Shown here: in pieces, positions 42,803 through 52,185 of the stretch
How positions within the stretch are numbered: position 1 is the first letter of the stretch
Layout of the letters: every line of letters begins with the position of its first letter
NCBI GenBank assembly: GCA_002369135.1
Contig: DFEY01000001.1
Coordinates: 186,001-250,000, forward strand
DNA from: Lachnospira sp. UBA3790
GTDB taxonomy: Bacteria; Bacillota; Clostridia; Lachnospirales; Lachnospiraceae
Direction of reading: 5' to 3'
Length of the DNA stretch: 64,000 nt
Position numbers and translations under genes: made by a program
Notes under the pieces: generated by a model
Seen by the model: the letters and a program-made list of their open reading frames with translations, nothing else
The model's database searches: none
What the model was told of the DNA's origin: nothing

Positions 42803-43663
42803 ATGCGTTTTGTAATTGTAACCGGAATTTCTGGTGCGGGAAAAATTTCGGCGTTAAAGATTTTTGAGGACAGCGGTTTTTACTGTGCAGACAATCTACC
42901 TATTGAGCTTATAAACAGCTTTGCAGATTTGGTTTTTGCCGAGAACAGCGAAAAGAACAAAGTAGCAATAGGTGTTGATATCAGAAGTGGTGCTCGTCTT
43001 GATAAGATGGACGACGTTCTCAAAGAACTTAAGGATAAGGATCAAGAGTACGAGATTCTCTTCTTAGATTGTAACAATGACACACTTGTTAAGCGTTTTA
43101 AGGAGACTAGACGTTCTCACCCAATGGGCGATCAAGACAGTGTGTATAACGAGATAGAAGAGGAAAGAGAAAAGTTAGCTTTCCTAAAAGAGCAGGCTGA
43201 CTATATTATTGATACAAGTAATCTCCTAATTAGAGACTTGCGCAAAGAAATAGAAAATATATTTATCAAAGATAAAGAGTACAATAATCTATTCGTGACA
43301 ATATTGTCATTTGGATTTAAGTATGGTGTTCCAGCAGATTGTGATTTGGTATTTGACGTAAGATTCTTGCCAAACCCTTACTATGAACCAAAACTTAAGA
43401 AAAAGACCGGCGAAGATAAAGATGTTCAAGACTTTGTGCTGAATTCACCGGTTTCAGAAATATTCATCGACAAACTATTTGATATGGTTGATTTCTTGAT
43501 TCCAAACTATATTGATGAAGGAAAGAATCAGCTAGTTATCGGAATAGGATGTACAGGTGGACATCACAGATCGGTTACAGTGGCTAACGAACTATACAAA
43601 AAGCTTTCTAAAGATGATGGAAATTTCGGTTTGAGAAAAGCACATCGTGATATTGATAGATAA
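42803..43663 (+). CDS. rapZ: RapZ/YvcJ-family nucleotide-binding protein with altered P-loop
   Basis: 286 residues. The family is clear from SDSGFYCADNLP-like (EDSGFYCADNLPIELI), FKETRRSHPM, SFGFKYGVPADCDLVFDVRFLPNPYY and the C-terminal GIGCTGGHHRSVTVANEL. The P-loop reads GISGAGKIS (8-16): Ile15 replaces the usual Ser/Thr after the Walker Lys, which should weaken Mg-nucleotide binding. RapZ proteins bind nucleotides and RNA or signalling metabolites. The yvcK gene commonly placed between rapZ and whiA is missing; whiA follows after 2 bp. Confidence 0.92.
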   Translation: MRFVIVTGISGAGKISALKIFEDSGFYCADNLPIELINSFADLVFAENSEKNKVAIGVDIRSGARLDKMDDVLKELKDKDQEYEILFLDCNNDTLVKRFKETRRSHPMGDQDSVYNEIEEEREKLAFLKEQADYIIDTSNLLIRDLRKEIENIFIKDKEYNNLFVTILSFGFKYGVPADCDLVFDVRFLPNPYYEPKLKKKTGEDKDVQDFVLNSPVSEIFIDKLFDMVDFLIPNYIDEGKNQLVIGIGCTGGHHRSVTVANELYKKLSKDDGNFGLRKAHRDIDR

Positions 43664-43665
43664 TT

Positions 43666-44625
43666 ATGAGTTTTACTTCAAAGGTAAAAACTGAATTAGC
43701 AGATCGCATTAGTAATGCAAAACATTGCAGGGTAGCAGAAATTGCTGCCCTGATTTCAATGTGCGGAAATGTTTCAATAGATGAAAATGATAACTACACA
43801 GTATATATTCAAACTGACACCGAGGTGACAGCAAAGAAATTTAGAGAACTCCTCTGGAAGACTTTCCACATAGATACAGATGTGGAGGAGAAGGATAAGC
43901 AATTATCTCATTCTAAGAAAACATATATTGTAAAGATAAAGAACAATGCTGATGCTCTTGAGGTTTTGAAGGCTACTAAAATTATGAATAGCCAAAGTGA
44001 AATAGAAGAGCAGATGAACATAAATAAAAATGAAATTATAAAAAAGGATTGTTGCAAGAGAGCATACCTAAGAGGGGCTTTCTTATCAGCAGGTTCTATT
44101 AGTGATCCTGAAAAGTCTTATCATTTTGAGATTAAGTGTACAAACGAGAATAAAGCTAACCAGATTGTGGATATATTAAAGTCCTTTGACGTAGATGCAA
44201 AGACATTGAATAGAAAGAATAAGTTTATTGTATATTTGAAGGACAGCGAGAAAGTGGTAGATGCACTAAACATCATGGAAGCACCTATTGCGCTTTTGGA
44301 AGTTGAGACTATTAAGATAGATAAGGCAATGACTAATAAAGTTAATCGCATAATGAACTGCGACCAGGCAAATATAAATAAGACAGTTAATGCATCAAGA
44401 AGGATGATTGAAGATATTAACTATATAGAAGAGGAAGTTGGCCTTTCGTATTTGCCGGAGAAGTTGCAGCAAATTGCAAGAATTAGAGTGGACAATCCAG
44501 ATGCATCTTTGCAGGAAATCGGTGATATGATGGAACCAGCTCTCGGCAAATCTGGAGTGAACCATAGGCTAAGAAAAATCAGCGAAATTGCCGAGAATTT
44601 AAGGGCGGAAGAAGGGTCGAAATAG
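43666..44625 (+). CDS. whiA: WhiA-family DNA-binding protein
   Basis: 319 residues: N-terminal LAGLIDADG-like half (AYLRGAFLSAGSISDPEKSYHFE) and C-terminal HTH (LPEKLQQIARIRVDNPDASLQEIGDMM... SGVNHRLRKI). In Gram-positive bacteria WhiA influences cell division and, in Streptomyces, sporulation. It completes the murB-rapZ-whiA group. Confidence 0.95.
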   Translation: MSFTSKVKTELADRISNAKHCRVAEIAALISMCGNVSIDENDNYTVYIQTDTEVTAKKFRELLWKTFHIDTDVEEKDKQLSHSKKTYIVKIKNNADALEVLKATKIMNSQSEIEEQMNINKNEIIKKDCCKRAYLRGAFLSAGSISDPEKSYHFEIKCTNENKANQIVDILKSFDVDAKTLNRKNKFIVYLKDSEKVVDALNIMEAPIALLEVETIKIDKAMTNKVNRIMNCDQANINKTVNASRRMIEDINYIEEEVGLSYLPEKLQQIARIRVDNPDASLQEIGDMMEPALGKSGVNHRLRKISEIAENLRAEEGSK

Positions 44626-44637
44626 ACCTGCAGTCTT

Positions 44638-44667
44638 TTGACAAAGGCAGTTATAGTGTAGTAAAAT
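44638..44667 (+). promoter_or_regulatory. promoter of the 44702 membrane-protein gene
   Basis: TTGACA (44638-44643), 18-bp spacer, TAAAAT (44662-44667). It overlaps the ATG at 44666, which supports the later start at 44702. Confidence 0.65.
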
Positions 44668-44701
44668 GACTACTAGGATTATTTGTATCGGAGATGGTTT
44701 T

Positions 44702-45337
44702 ATGAGCAGAGTAAGAGCAATGTTTGTATACTTTTTTGTACTACTAGGTGAGGCGGCGCTCATTTTTATGGCAAAAGAGCCTACTACTTGCACAGGTACA
44801 ATCTATATTATGAAAATTACAGGTGGAGACCAACTAGACAAGGTGGAGAAGGTAAGACAGTTATCTCACATCACGGTTGGTGTTATCTGTTTGTTAGCTT
44901 GTATAGGATTACTCCTTATGGCGATTGACCTTATTGGAGGCAAATCTAAAGGGCTACTCAAGTTTGCATATTTATTCATGGCAGTTTATAACTTGATTCA
45001 AGTAGTTGCATGTATTTACATCTTCGCATCAACAGACCTTATTAGATCAAGCACACAGAAAGCGAATTGTCTAGTTTACTTTATTTCGCAAGTTATACTA
45101 CTCATAGTTATGTGTTTGTATATTTTACGAGAGTTAGGCTTGATGAGGTTTTTGGATAAATTATCGACAGTATTATTGTTAGCTATCGTTGGACAGATTG
45201 TGTCAAACGGTCTATTGCTAAGAGGTTCTAATATAAAAGAATCACTAATATATGGTTGCATTACTGCATTACCAACGCTAGCAATATTTGTTTTTGAGGC
45301 ATTTGTTTTGGAGGCTTCGATACGAAGAAATAGATAA
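44702..45337 (+). CDS. polytopic membrane protein, function unknown
   Basis: 211 residues from ATG 44702 (GGAGAT 7 bp upstream; the earlier ATG 44666 lies in the promoter). Six predicted membrane helices with short loops, the first loop containing a Cys-rich TTCTGT. Not recognised as a transporter or enzyme. It has its own promoter and a strong terminator, so it is a single-gene unit between whiA and dnaE. Confidence 0.7.
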   Translation: MSRVRAMFVYFFVLLGEAALIFMAKEPTTCTGTIYIMKITGGDQLDKVEKVRQLSHITVGVICLLACIGLLLMAIDLIGGKSKGLLKFAYLFMAVYNLIQVVACIYIFASTDLIRSSTQKANCLVYFISQVILLIVMCLYILRELGLMRFLDKLSTVLLLAIVGQIVSNGLLLRGSNIKESLIYGCITALPTLAIFVFEAFVLEASIRRNR

Positions 45338-45347
45338 TCGAAAGTAT

Positions 45348-45378
45348 AAACTTCCGGAAAACCTTCCGGAAGTTTTTT
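45348..45378 (+). terminator. terminator before dnaE
   Basis: Perfect 12-bp stem AAACTTCCGGAA / TTCCGGAAGTTT with AACC loop and a T run. Confidence 0.9.
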
Positions 45379-45393
45379 ACAATAAGGAGAAAT

Positions 45394-48300
45394 ATGGATT
45401 TTACACATTTGCACGTCCATACAGAATACAGTCTGTTGGACGGCTCAAGTAAAATTAAAGAGATTACAAAGCAGGCCAAAGAGCTTGGAATGAACAGTCT
45501 CGCTATTACAGACCATGGTGTTATGTATGGCGCGATTGATTTTTATCGTGCGGCCAAAGATGTGGGCATTAAGCCTATTATCGGCTGCGAGGTTTATGTA
45601 GCTCCAGGTTCTAGGTTTGATAAGGAAGCAGGTGAGAGTGAAGAACGTTACTATCACCTCATTTTGCTTGCGGAAAACAACAAAGGTTATGAGAACCTTT
45701 GCAAGATTGTATCAAAAGGTTTTGTGGATGGCTTCTATTACAAACCAAGAGTTGATTACGAAGTACTAGAAGAATTCCATGAAGGAATCATCTGCCTAAG
45801 CGCTTGTCTAGCAGGTGAAGTTCAAAGACACTTGGCAAGAAATAATTACGAGGCCGGCAAAGCAGCAGCAGAAAAGTATTTAAAAATCTTTGGCGAGGGC
45901 AACTATTTCCTTGAAATGCAAGATCATGGAATTCCGGAGCAGCAGACTGTGAACCAGCAGTTGCTTCGTTTGAGTAAGGATATAAATGTGGACTTGGTTT
46001 GTACAAACGATGTTCACTACACATACAAAGATGATGTGGAAGCACACGACATTTTGCTTTGCATCCAGACTGGAAAACTTAAGAGCGACGAAGATAGAAT
46101 GCGCTACGAAGGTGGCCAGTATTATTTGAAGAGCCCTGAGGAGATGGCTGAACTATTTAAGTATGCGCCACAGGCTCTTGAGAATACACAAAAGATTGCA
46201 GACAGATGTAATGTGGACTTTGAGTTTGGCGTTACAAAACTTCCTAATTTTGATGTGCCTGAAGGTTACACTCCTTGGACATATCTAAAGGAACTTTGCG
46301 AGAAGGGATTAGAGAAGAGATACCCTGTGATGCGAGGCGAGGAAGATCCAAATTGTGATGCCACAAAAGAAGAACTTGAAGAGCGATTAAACTTCGAATT
46401 AAACACAATCAAGAACATGGGATACATCGAGTATTTCTTGATTGTTTGGGACTTTATAGATTATGCAAAGAGAAACGGAATCCCTGTAGGCCCAGGTCGT
46501 GGCTCTGCAGCGGGAAGTATCGTTTCATACTGCTTGGAAATAACTGACATTGAGCCAGTAAGATACAACTTGCTATTCGAGCGCTTCCTAAATCCAGAAC
46601 GTGTATCAATGCCCGATATTGATATCGACTTCTGTATCGAGAGACGCCAAGAAGTAATTGATTACGTAGCAGAAAAGTACGGCAAAGACCACGTGGCTCA
46701 GATAGTTACATTTGGAACACTAAAAGCAAAGGGTGTAGTAAGAGACGTTGGACGTGTTCTTGATATGCCTTATGCTAGATGCGACCAAATCGCAAAGATG
46801 ATTCCAAACGAACTTAACATTACTTTGGCGGAGGCCCTAAAGACTAGCAACGAGCTAAAGGTCGAATACGAGAATGACCCTGAGGTCAAATATTTGATTG
46901 ACATGTCAATGAGACTAGAGGGACTTCCACGTCACGCGTCAATGCACGCAGCCGGTGTAGTTATCTGCGCTAAACCAGTGGATGAGTATGTTCCTTTGTC
47001 GCTAGCGAGCGATGGCTCCATAACTACTCAGTACATTATGACTACGCTAGAAGAGCTTGGACTTCTCAAGATGGACTTCCTTGGTCTTCGAAATCTTACA
47101 GTTATTCAAAATACAATCGACCTCATCAAAGAAAACAAAGGCGATGTGGTTAACTTGAAAGAGATAGATTATGACGATAAGAAAGTCCTAGGATATATCG
47201 GAACAGGAAACACCGAGGGAATATTCCAGTTAGAGAGTGCAGGTATGAAGAGTTTCATGAAGGAACTTAAGCCTGAAACTTTGGAGGATGTGATTGCGGG
47301 TATTTCTTTGTACCGCCCAGGTCCTATGGACTTTATTCCAAAATATGAAGAGGGCAAGAACAACCCTGAGGCAGTGACTTACGACTGTCCAGAGCTAGAG
47401 CCTATCCTTAAACCAACTTACGGCTGTATCGTTTACCAGGAGCAGGTTATGCAGATTGTTCGTGACTTGGCTGGCTATACTTTGGGTCGAAGCGATCTAC
47501 TTCGCCGTGCCATGAGTAAGAAGAAGCAGGACGTAATGGACAAAGAGCGCCAGAACTTCGTTTATGGAAATGAGGACGAGGGCGTCAAAGGATGTATAAA
47601 CAACGGAATAGATGAGGCTATCGCAAACAAGATTTATGATGAGATGACAGACTTTGCAAAGTATGCGTTCAATAAATCTCACGCGGCAGCTTACGCGGTT
47701 GTTGCCTATCAGACAGCATACCTTAAATACTATTATCCAACAGAGTTTATGGCAGCTATGCTTTCATCTGTTATGGACAACTCAAGCAAAGTGGCTGAGT
47801 ACATTTACTCATGTCGCTCAATGGGAATCGAGATTTTACCTCCGGATATAAATGAGGGATTTAGTGATTTCTCAGCAGCAGGTGATAATATCCGATACGG
47901 TTTGACTGCCATTAAGAGTGTTGGTCGCCCTATCATTTCAGCCATTATAGAAGAGCGCGAGAAAAACGGTAAGTTTAATGACATAGATGAGTTCATTTCT
48001 AGAACTATGCAGCACGGCGTTAACAAGCGTGCGATTGAAAACTTCATCAAATGTGGAGCGTTCGATTCATTTGGCGCTACTAGAAAACAGATGATGATGG
48101 TTTACAACGACATTTGCGACAGCATCTCTCAGGAGAACAAGACTGCCATGGAAGGTCAGGTTTCATTCTTTGACATAGCAGATGATGAGACTAAAGATGC
48201 ATATAAGGTAAGAATGCCAGACTGTGGAGAGTTCGACAAAGAACAATTACTAGAATTTGAAAAAGAGATTCTTGGAATATATGTAAGTGGTCATCCACTT

Positions 48301-48870
48301 GATGAGTTAGAGGATAAGTGGAAGAGCCACATCACAAATATTTCGATTGATTTTAACGAGCCTGAAGAGGGCGAAGATCCAAAGGTTAAAGACAAGAGCA
48401 AAGTGACAGTGGGCGGAATTATCAATACTTTGACGAAGAAGTTCACGAAGAAGGGCCAACAGATGGCATTTATCACTTTGGAAGATTTGGTTGGAACTGT
48501 AGAAGTGATTGTTTTCCCAAGACAGTACGAGCAGTATAGAACCCTTATGGAAGAGGGACAGATTATCTTTGTATCGGGCGAGGCTCAGATAGAAGAAAAC
48601 AACGACGGCAAAATTATTGCAAACAACATTTCTTCATTTGGCGATATGCCTTCTAAAATCTGGGTATCATTCAAAAACAAAGATGAATACTTCGAAAAAG
48701 AAAAAGAATTTGAAAACTTGCTCTGGGAAAATCATGGAAATGACATTGTGATGGTTTACCTGGCAGAAGAAAAACAAGTGAAACAGATGGATTCTAAATT
48801 TAATGTAAATGGTTCATCAGAGTTTATAGCAAAACTTAAAGAAATATATGGCGAGGAGAATGTGAAATGA
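45394..48870 (+). CDS. dnaE: DNA polymerase III alpha subunit DnaE
   Basis: 1158 residues. PHP domain at the N-terminus (HLHVHTEYSLLDGSSK), palm motif GPGRGSAAGS and catalytic PDIDIDF (407-413), fingers and helix-hairpin-helix, and a C-terminal OB-fold (VTVGGIINTLTKKFTKKGQQM). In Firmicutes DnaE works beside PolC, mainly extending primers on the lagging strand. AAGGAGAA precedes ATG 45394. The stop overlaps the next start (ATGA). Confidence 0.97.
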   Translation: MDFTHLHVHTEYSLLDGSSKIKEITKQAKELGMNSLAITDHGVMYGAIDFYRAAKDVGIKPIIGCEVYVAPGSRFDKEAGESEERYYHLILLAENNKGYENLCKIVSKGFVDGFYYKPRVDYEVLEEFHEGIICLSACLAGEVQRHLARNNYEAGKAAAEKYLKIFGEGNYFLEMQDHGIPEQQTVNQQLLRLSKDINVDLVCTNDVHYTYKDDVEAHDILLCIQTGKLKSDEDRMRYEGGQYYLKSPEEMAELFKYAPQALENTQKIADRCNVDFEFGVTKLPNFDVPEGYTPWTYLKELCEKGLEKRYPVMRGEEDPNCDATKEELEERLNFELNTIKNMGYIEYFLIVWDFIDYAKRNGIPVGPGRGSAAGSIVSYCLEITDIEPVRYNLLFERFLNPERVSMPDIDIDFCIERRQEVIDYVAEKYGKDHVAQIVTFGTLKAKGVVRDVGRVLDMPYARCDQIAKMIPNELNITLAEALKTSNELKVEYENDPEVKYLIDMSMRLEGLPRHASMHAAGVVICAKPVDEYVPLSLASDGSITTQYIMTTLEELGLLKMDFLGLRNLTVIQNTIDLIKENKGDVVNLKEIDYDDKKVLGYIGTGNTEGIFQLESAGMKSFMKELKPETLEDVIAGISLYRPGPMDFIPKYEEGKNNPEAVTYDCPELEPILKPTYGCIVYQEQVMQIVRDLAGYTLGRSDLLRRAMSKKKQDVMDKERQNFVYGNEDEGVKGCINNGIDEAIANKIYDEMTDFAKYAFNKSHAAAYAVVAYQTAYLKYYYPTEFMAAMLSSVMDNSSKVAEYIYSCRSMGIEILPPDINEGFSDFSAAGDNIRYGLTAIKSVGRPIISAIIEEREKNGKFNDIDEFISRTMQHGVNKRAIENFIKCGAFDSFGATRKQMMMVYNDICDSISQENKTAMEGQVSFFDIADDETKDAYKVRMPDCGEFDKEQLLEFEKEILGIYVSGHPLDELEDKWKSHITNISIDFNEPEEGEDPKVKDKSKVTVGGIINTLTKKFTKKGQQMAFITLEDLVGTVEVIVFPRQYEQYRTLMEEGQIIFVSGEAQIEENNDGKIIANNISSFGDMPSKIWVSFKNKDEYFEKEKEFENLLWENHGNDIVMVYLAEEKQVKQMDSKFNVNGSSEFIAKLKEIYGEENVK

Positions 48871-49673
48871 TAATCACATCGACTTCAAATGATCAAATCA
48901 AAAAAATAGTGAAACTACGTGAAAAGTCCAAGGAGCGAAAGACCGAGGGCTTATTCGTGGTAGAAGGAATCAGAATTTTTAAAGAGATTCCAGCTATGGA
49001 TATCGATTCTGTTTACGTGTCTGAAAGTTTTGTTGAAACATATATAAATGTGGATAAAGAGAGTGCGACTGACAACAGATATGACAACATACCTGATTTG
49101 TTTAGCAGAGTGGACTACACGGTGGTAGCTGATAATGTTTTCAAGAAACTATCTGACACAGTAAATCCACAAGGTGTTTTGGCTGTAGTTAGAATGGCTG
49201 ACTACACATTAGATGAAGTCCTAAGTAACCGCGACAAAGAAAACAGCTGTATTGTTGTTTTAGATAAAATTCAAGATCCAGGAAATCTTGGAACAATTAT
49301 TAGAACTGGAGAGGGCGCTGGTATCAGTGCAGTAGTTATGAGCCAAGATACAGTAGACCTTTATAATCCAAAAGTTATTCGATCAACTATGGGTTCAATC
49401 TTCAGAGTGCCATGCGTGATAGTAGATGACTTAGGTGCAGCAGTTAACGAGATGAAGGCTAGCGGTGTTACTACATATGCAGCACACTTAGAAGGCGAAG
49501 ATATATCAAGTGTTGAGCTAGCAAATGATAGAGCATTCTTGATTGGAAACGAGGCCAACGGCCTTAGTGATGAAGTGGCAAGTTTGGCTGATAAAAAAAT
49601 AAAGATTCCAATGGAAGGTGAAGTGGAATCTTTAAATGCAGCAGTAGCCACAGCCATTTTAATCTATAGATAA
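48867..49673 (+). CDS. TrmH/SpoU-family RNA 2'-O-methyltransferase
   Basis: 268 residues. An N-terminal substrate-binding domain (NDQIKKIVKLREKSKERKTEGLFVVEG) precedes a SPOUT domain with LDKIQDPGNLGTIIRTGEGAG, IRSTMGSIFRVP and the knot loop IGNEANGLSDE / IPMEGEVESLNAAVAT. It methylates rRNA or tRNA ribose using SAM; the target is not evident. Overlaps dnaE by 4 bp, so translation is coupled. Confidence 0.93.
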   Translation: MIITSTSNDQIKKIVKLREKSKERKTEGLFVVEGIRIFKEIPAMDIDSVYVSESFVETYINVDKESATDNRYDNIPDLFSRVDYTVVADNVFKKLSDTVNPQGVLAVVRMADYTLDEVLSNRDKENSCIVVLDKIQDPGNLGTIIRTGEGAGISAVVMSQDTVDLYNPKVIRSTMGSIFRVPCVIVDDLGAAVNEMKASGVTTYAAHLEGEDISSVELANDRAFLIGNEANGLSDEVASLADKKIKIPMEGEVESLNAAVATAILIYR

Positions 49674-49677
49674 TTTA

Positions 49678-49714
49678 ATCACATATTGTATGTGATAATA
49701 ATATATGCTATAAT
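49678..49714 (+). promoter_or_regulatory. promoter with palindromic operator ahead of the GH18 lipoprotein gene
   Basis: TTGTAT (49686-49691), 17-bp spacer, extended -10 TGCTATAAT (49706-49714). The palindrome ATCACATATTGTATGTGAT (49678-49696) has perfect 8-bp arms and covers the -35, the usual place for a repressor site. Confidence 0.7.
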
Positions 49715-49720
49715 GAATCG

Positions 49721-49856
49721 GAACAGAACAAATCTAAAGGTGAACAACAACGAAGGTTAATACATTACGGACTTGACCTTCTATATGGAGTTCCCTGCGA
49801 GTTTAACGACTTGTATGTGCCGGTGCAAAAGCGCCGGCACTTTAAAAATACCGGAG
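49721..49856 (+). ncRNA. structured leader RNA of unknown class
   Basis: About 135 nt separate the predicted start point from the GH18 gene. GGAAC at the 5' end can pair with GTTCC (49787-49791) around an inner GAAGGT / ACCTTC stem, and a strong hairpin GTGCCGGTGC-AAAA-GCGCCGGCAC (49817-49840) with a weak TTTAAAAAT tail lies just before the Shine-Dalgarno. This resembles an aptamer plus expression platform, but I do not recognise a known riboswitch. Confidence 0.4.
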
Positions 49857-49863
49857 GATAAAT

Positions 49864-51636
49864 ATGAAATCATTTTTAAAACGAGCAATAGTGATAGTAC
49901 TAGCATTGGCCATGGTATTTGGTGTAGCCGGATGTGACTTGTTTAAGAAAACAAACAAAGGTCACACAGATCTTTTCTGGTACATGAATTTAACAGAAGA
50001 AAAAGAGGGAGGCAAAGAAGTTAAGTTCACTTCAAACGAAGGTGACGTGGCAGCTGTGGCGCTAGAAGATAGCTATGCCGAGGAATACGGAATTGTTAAA
50101 AATGGAGACTGCTTTGTAAACATAGACAGTCTAAAGAGCGGTGTTGATGATAGATTCTATTATGATAAAAATGAGAAACTTGTAATGTTCACTAACGCTA
50201 CAGAGGTTATCACGTCTGAAGTTGGAAAGAATGAACTTACAAACGGCGAAGAGAAAGATTATCAGATTTCCTTTGTCGAAAACGGAAAGTGCTATGTAAA
50301 TATGGACTTTGTGACAGACTGCATAAGCGCTGAGTATAAATTGTTTGAGGCAAAGAAAAAATGTCCAGCCATCATAAGCCTAAATTACAAAACAGGAAAA
50401 GTGAAAGAGGCCACTTTGGACGATGACATAGAGATGAGAACAAATGGTGACTACCAAAACCTTATCGTCAAAGACTTAAAGGAAGGCACTAAGATTAAGA
50501 TTATTGAAGAGGGTGAAAACTGGGACAAAGTAAAAGCTGAAGGCGGAATAATCGGCTTTGTTCCAACTAAGTATGTGGAAGATATTAGGACAGTAGAATC
50601 CGTTTACAAGAGCGATGAAGATACATACAACCACCAGCTAATTAAAGATGGTGTAAATATGGTTTGGGATGCTGTTTACAATCAATCAGCAAATGCAAAT
50701 CTTAAAAACGATGTAAAACATGTAAAGGGAGTAAATGTTATTTCTCCTACATGGTTTGAGATGGAAAGTAAAACTGGTGGTCTTGTTTCAAGGGCGAGCG
50801 AAGACTACATAAAGACTGCCCATAAAAACGGAATGGAAGTTTGGGCTCTTTTGGATGACTTTAAGAGCAAGAAGATTAGCCATTATGTTTTGAGTCATAC
50901 AAGCTCACGTAAGAGATTAATATCTAGTTTGATGGACAGTATAGATGGTTTAGGAGCAGATGGAATTAACATTGACTTTGAGTTTGTAACTGAGAGTGTT
51001 GCTAAAGATTATTTACAGTTCTTGCGAGAGATGTCAGTAGAGTGTAGAAAGAATAGAATTACTATGTCGGTGGACAACTATGCTGCGATGGGACATACAG
51101 CATATTACGACTGGAAGCAGCAGTATAAGATTGCAGACTATGTAATCTTTATGAATTATGACGAACACAATGCGGGTGATGATGAAGCAGGATCTGTATC
51201 TTCACTAGAGTTTATGGAAAATGCTATCACAAATTCTGTTGAGCAGATTGGTGAGTCAAATAGAGTTATCAACGGAATTCCATTCTTCACACGACTTTGG
51301 GAGATGACCCCAGAGGGAAAAGGCACAAACAAAGGAACATATGTGGAAGATGCGGTGGATGGAAATTACTATTTGAATTCACAGGCACTCACAATGAACA
51401 AAGCAGAGAAGGCCTGCAAAGATGCCAATGTAAAACCTACATTTGATAAGCCAACTGGACAGAACTACGCAACTTGGGAGAAGGGTTCTACTACATATGA
51501 AATCTGGCTAGAAGATGAGACATCTATAAAGTCTAGACTAGAACTTACAAAGAAATATAAATTAGGCGGAAATGCATATTGGGCATTAGGCCAAGAAAAA
51601 GATAGTATTTGGAATACGATAGAAGCAAATAAATAA
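49864..51636 (+). CDS. lipoprotein with SH3-like and GH18 domains
   Basis: 590 residues. Lipobox FGVAGC (Cys24). Residues about 40-185 resemble the N-terminal domain seen before GH18 in spore-cortex and wall enzymes, followed by a bacterial SH3 domain (about 190-240, LKEGTKIKIIEEGENWDKVKA). The GH18 barrel (about 275-590) has the catalytic motif DGINIDFE (366-373, acid/base Glu373). It probably cleaves peptidoglycan or another GlcNAc polymer at the cell surface. CGGAGGA precedes ATG 49864. It sits behind a palindromic operator and structured leader. Confidence 0.9.
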   Translation: MKSFLKRAIVIVLALAMVFGVAGCDLFKKTNKGHTDLFWYMNLTEEKEGGKEVKFTSNEGDVAAVALEDSYAEEYGIVKNGDCFVNIDSLKSGVDDRFYYDKNEKLVMFTNATEVITSEVGKNELTNGEEKDYQISFVENGKCYVNMDFVTDCISAEYKLFEAKKKCPAIISLNYKTGKVKEATLDDDIEMRTNGDYQNLIVKDLKEGTKIKIIEEGENWDKVKAEGGIIGFVPTKYVEDIRTVESVYKSDEDTYNHQLIKDGVNMVWDAVYNQSANANLKNDVKHVKGVNVISPTWFEMESKTGGLVSRASEDYIKTAHKNGMEVWALLDDFKSKKISHYVLSHTSSRKRLISSLMDSIDGLGADGINIDFEFVTESVAKDYLQFLREMSVECRKNRITMSVDNYAAMGHTAYYDWKQQYKIADYVIFMNYDEHNAGDDEAGSVSSLEFMENAITNSVEQIGESNRVINGIPFFTRLWEMTPEGKGTNKGTYVEDAVDGNYYLNSQALTMNKAEKACKDANVKPTFDKPTGQNYATWEKGSTTYEIWLEDETSIKSRLELTKKYKLGGNAYWALGQEKDSIWNTIEANK

Positions 51637-51665
51637 AAAATGGGAGATGATTATCTCCCATTTTT
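51636..51665. terminator. bidirectional terminator
   Basis: Perfect 13-bp stem AAAAATGGGAGAT / ATCTCCCATTTTT with GATT loop between the convergent GH18 and XRE genes. Confidence 0.9.
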
Positions 51666-51666
51666 A

Positions 51667-52086
51667 TTATTCGATAATATCTTCTCCCATTTCATCTAAT
51701 AAAATATTAGCATCCATTAGTGATTTAGATTGATTAATTGCGAAGCATATTATGCTATCTCTTTTAATTCTCGGATATAGAATAGAGTTGTTTGAAAGTT
51801 TTAATAATCTGTTAGTTTCATTGTCGTCAAGGTTCATAGAAAAAGCTAATGCTAAGACCTTATTCCTAGATGGGTTTTTGCTTCCGTCAAATATTTGATA
51901 AGCATAGTTTTTTTGTATATTTGATTTTTCAATCACTTCCGATTTGGATAATCCTTTTTCTTTAAGTATCTTTTCCAAATACTCAGATAAAGTAATATTT
52001 GTGATATCGTCAAAATTATCATCTAAATATTTTTCTAAGTCTTTTGAATTTTCTAATACTTTTTGTAATTCATCTGTTGATTTCAT
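51667..52086 (-). CDS. XRE-family helix-turn-helix regulator
   Basis: 139 residues. An acidic N-terminal segment (about 1-32) precedes an XRE HTH (about 33-95: TLSEYLEKILKEKGLSKSEV, NIQKNYAYQIFDGSKNPSRN, ALAFSMNLDDNETNRLLK). The C-terminal 40 residues (RDSIICFAINQSKSLMDANILLDEMGED) are well ordered but lack a known domain. It is divergent from a membrane kinase gene with a palindrome between them, so it probably controls both and may be a kinase substrate. Confidence 0.82.
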   Translation of the reverse strand: MKSTDELQKVLENSKDLEKYLDDNFDDITNITLSEYLEKILKEKGLSKSEVIEKSNIQKNYAYQIFDGSKNPSRNKVLALAFSMNLDDNETNRLLKLSNNSILYPRIKRDSIICFAINQSKSLMDANILLDEMGEDIIE

Positions 52087-52114
52087 AAAGCCCTACCTAC
52101 TTAATTGTTATTTT

Positions 52115-52138
52115 GATATACTACTTTGTAGTGATATC
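52115..52138. promoter_or_regulatory. candidate operator between the XRE and kinase genes
   Basis: GATATACTAC-TTT-GTAGTGATATC is an inverted repeat with one inserted base. A TATAAT (52152-52157) for the kinase gene lies 13 bp downstream; -35 elements are unclear on both strands. Confidence 0.55.
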
Positions 52139-52185
52139 GATTTGATTTTAATATAATTTCAAGTAAAGGTAAACAAAAGTTTAAA

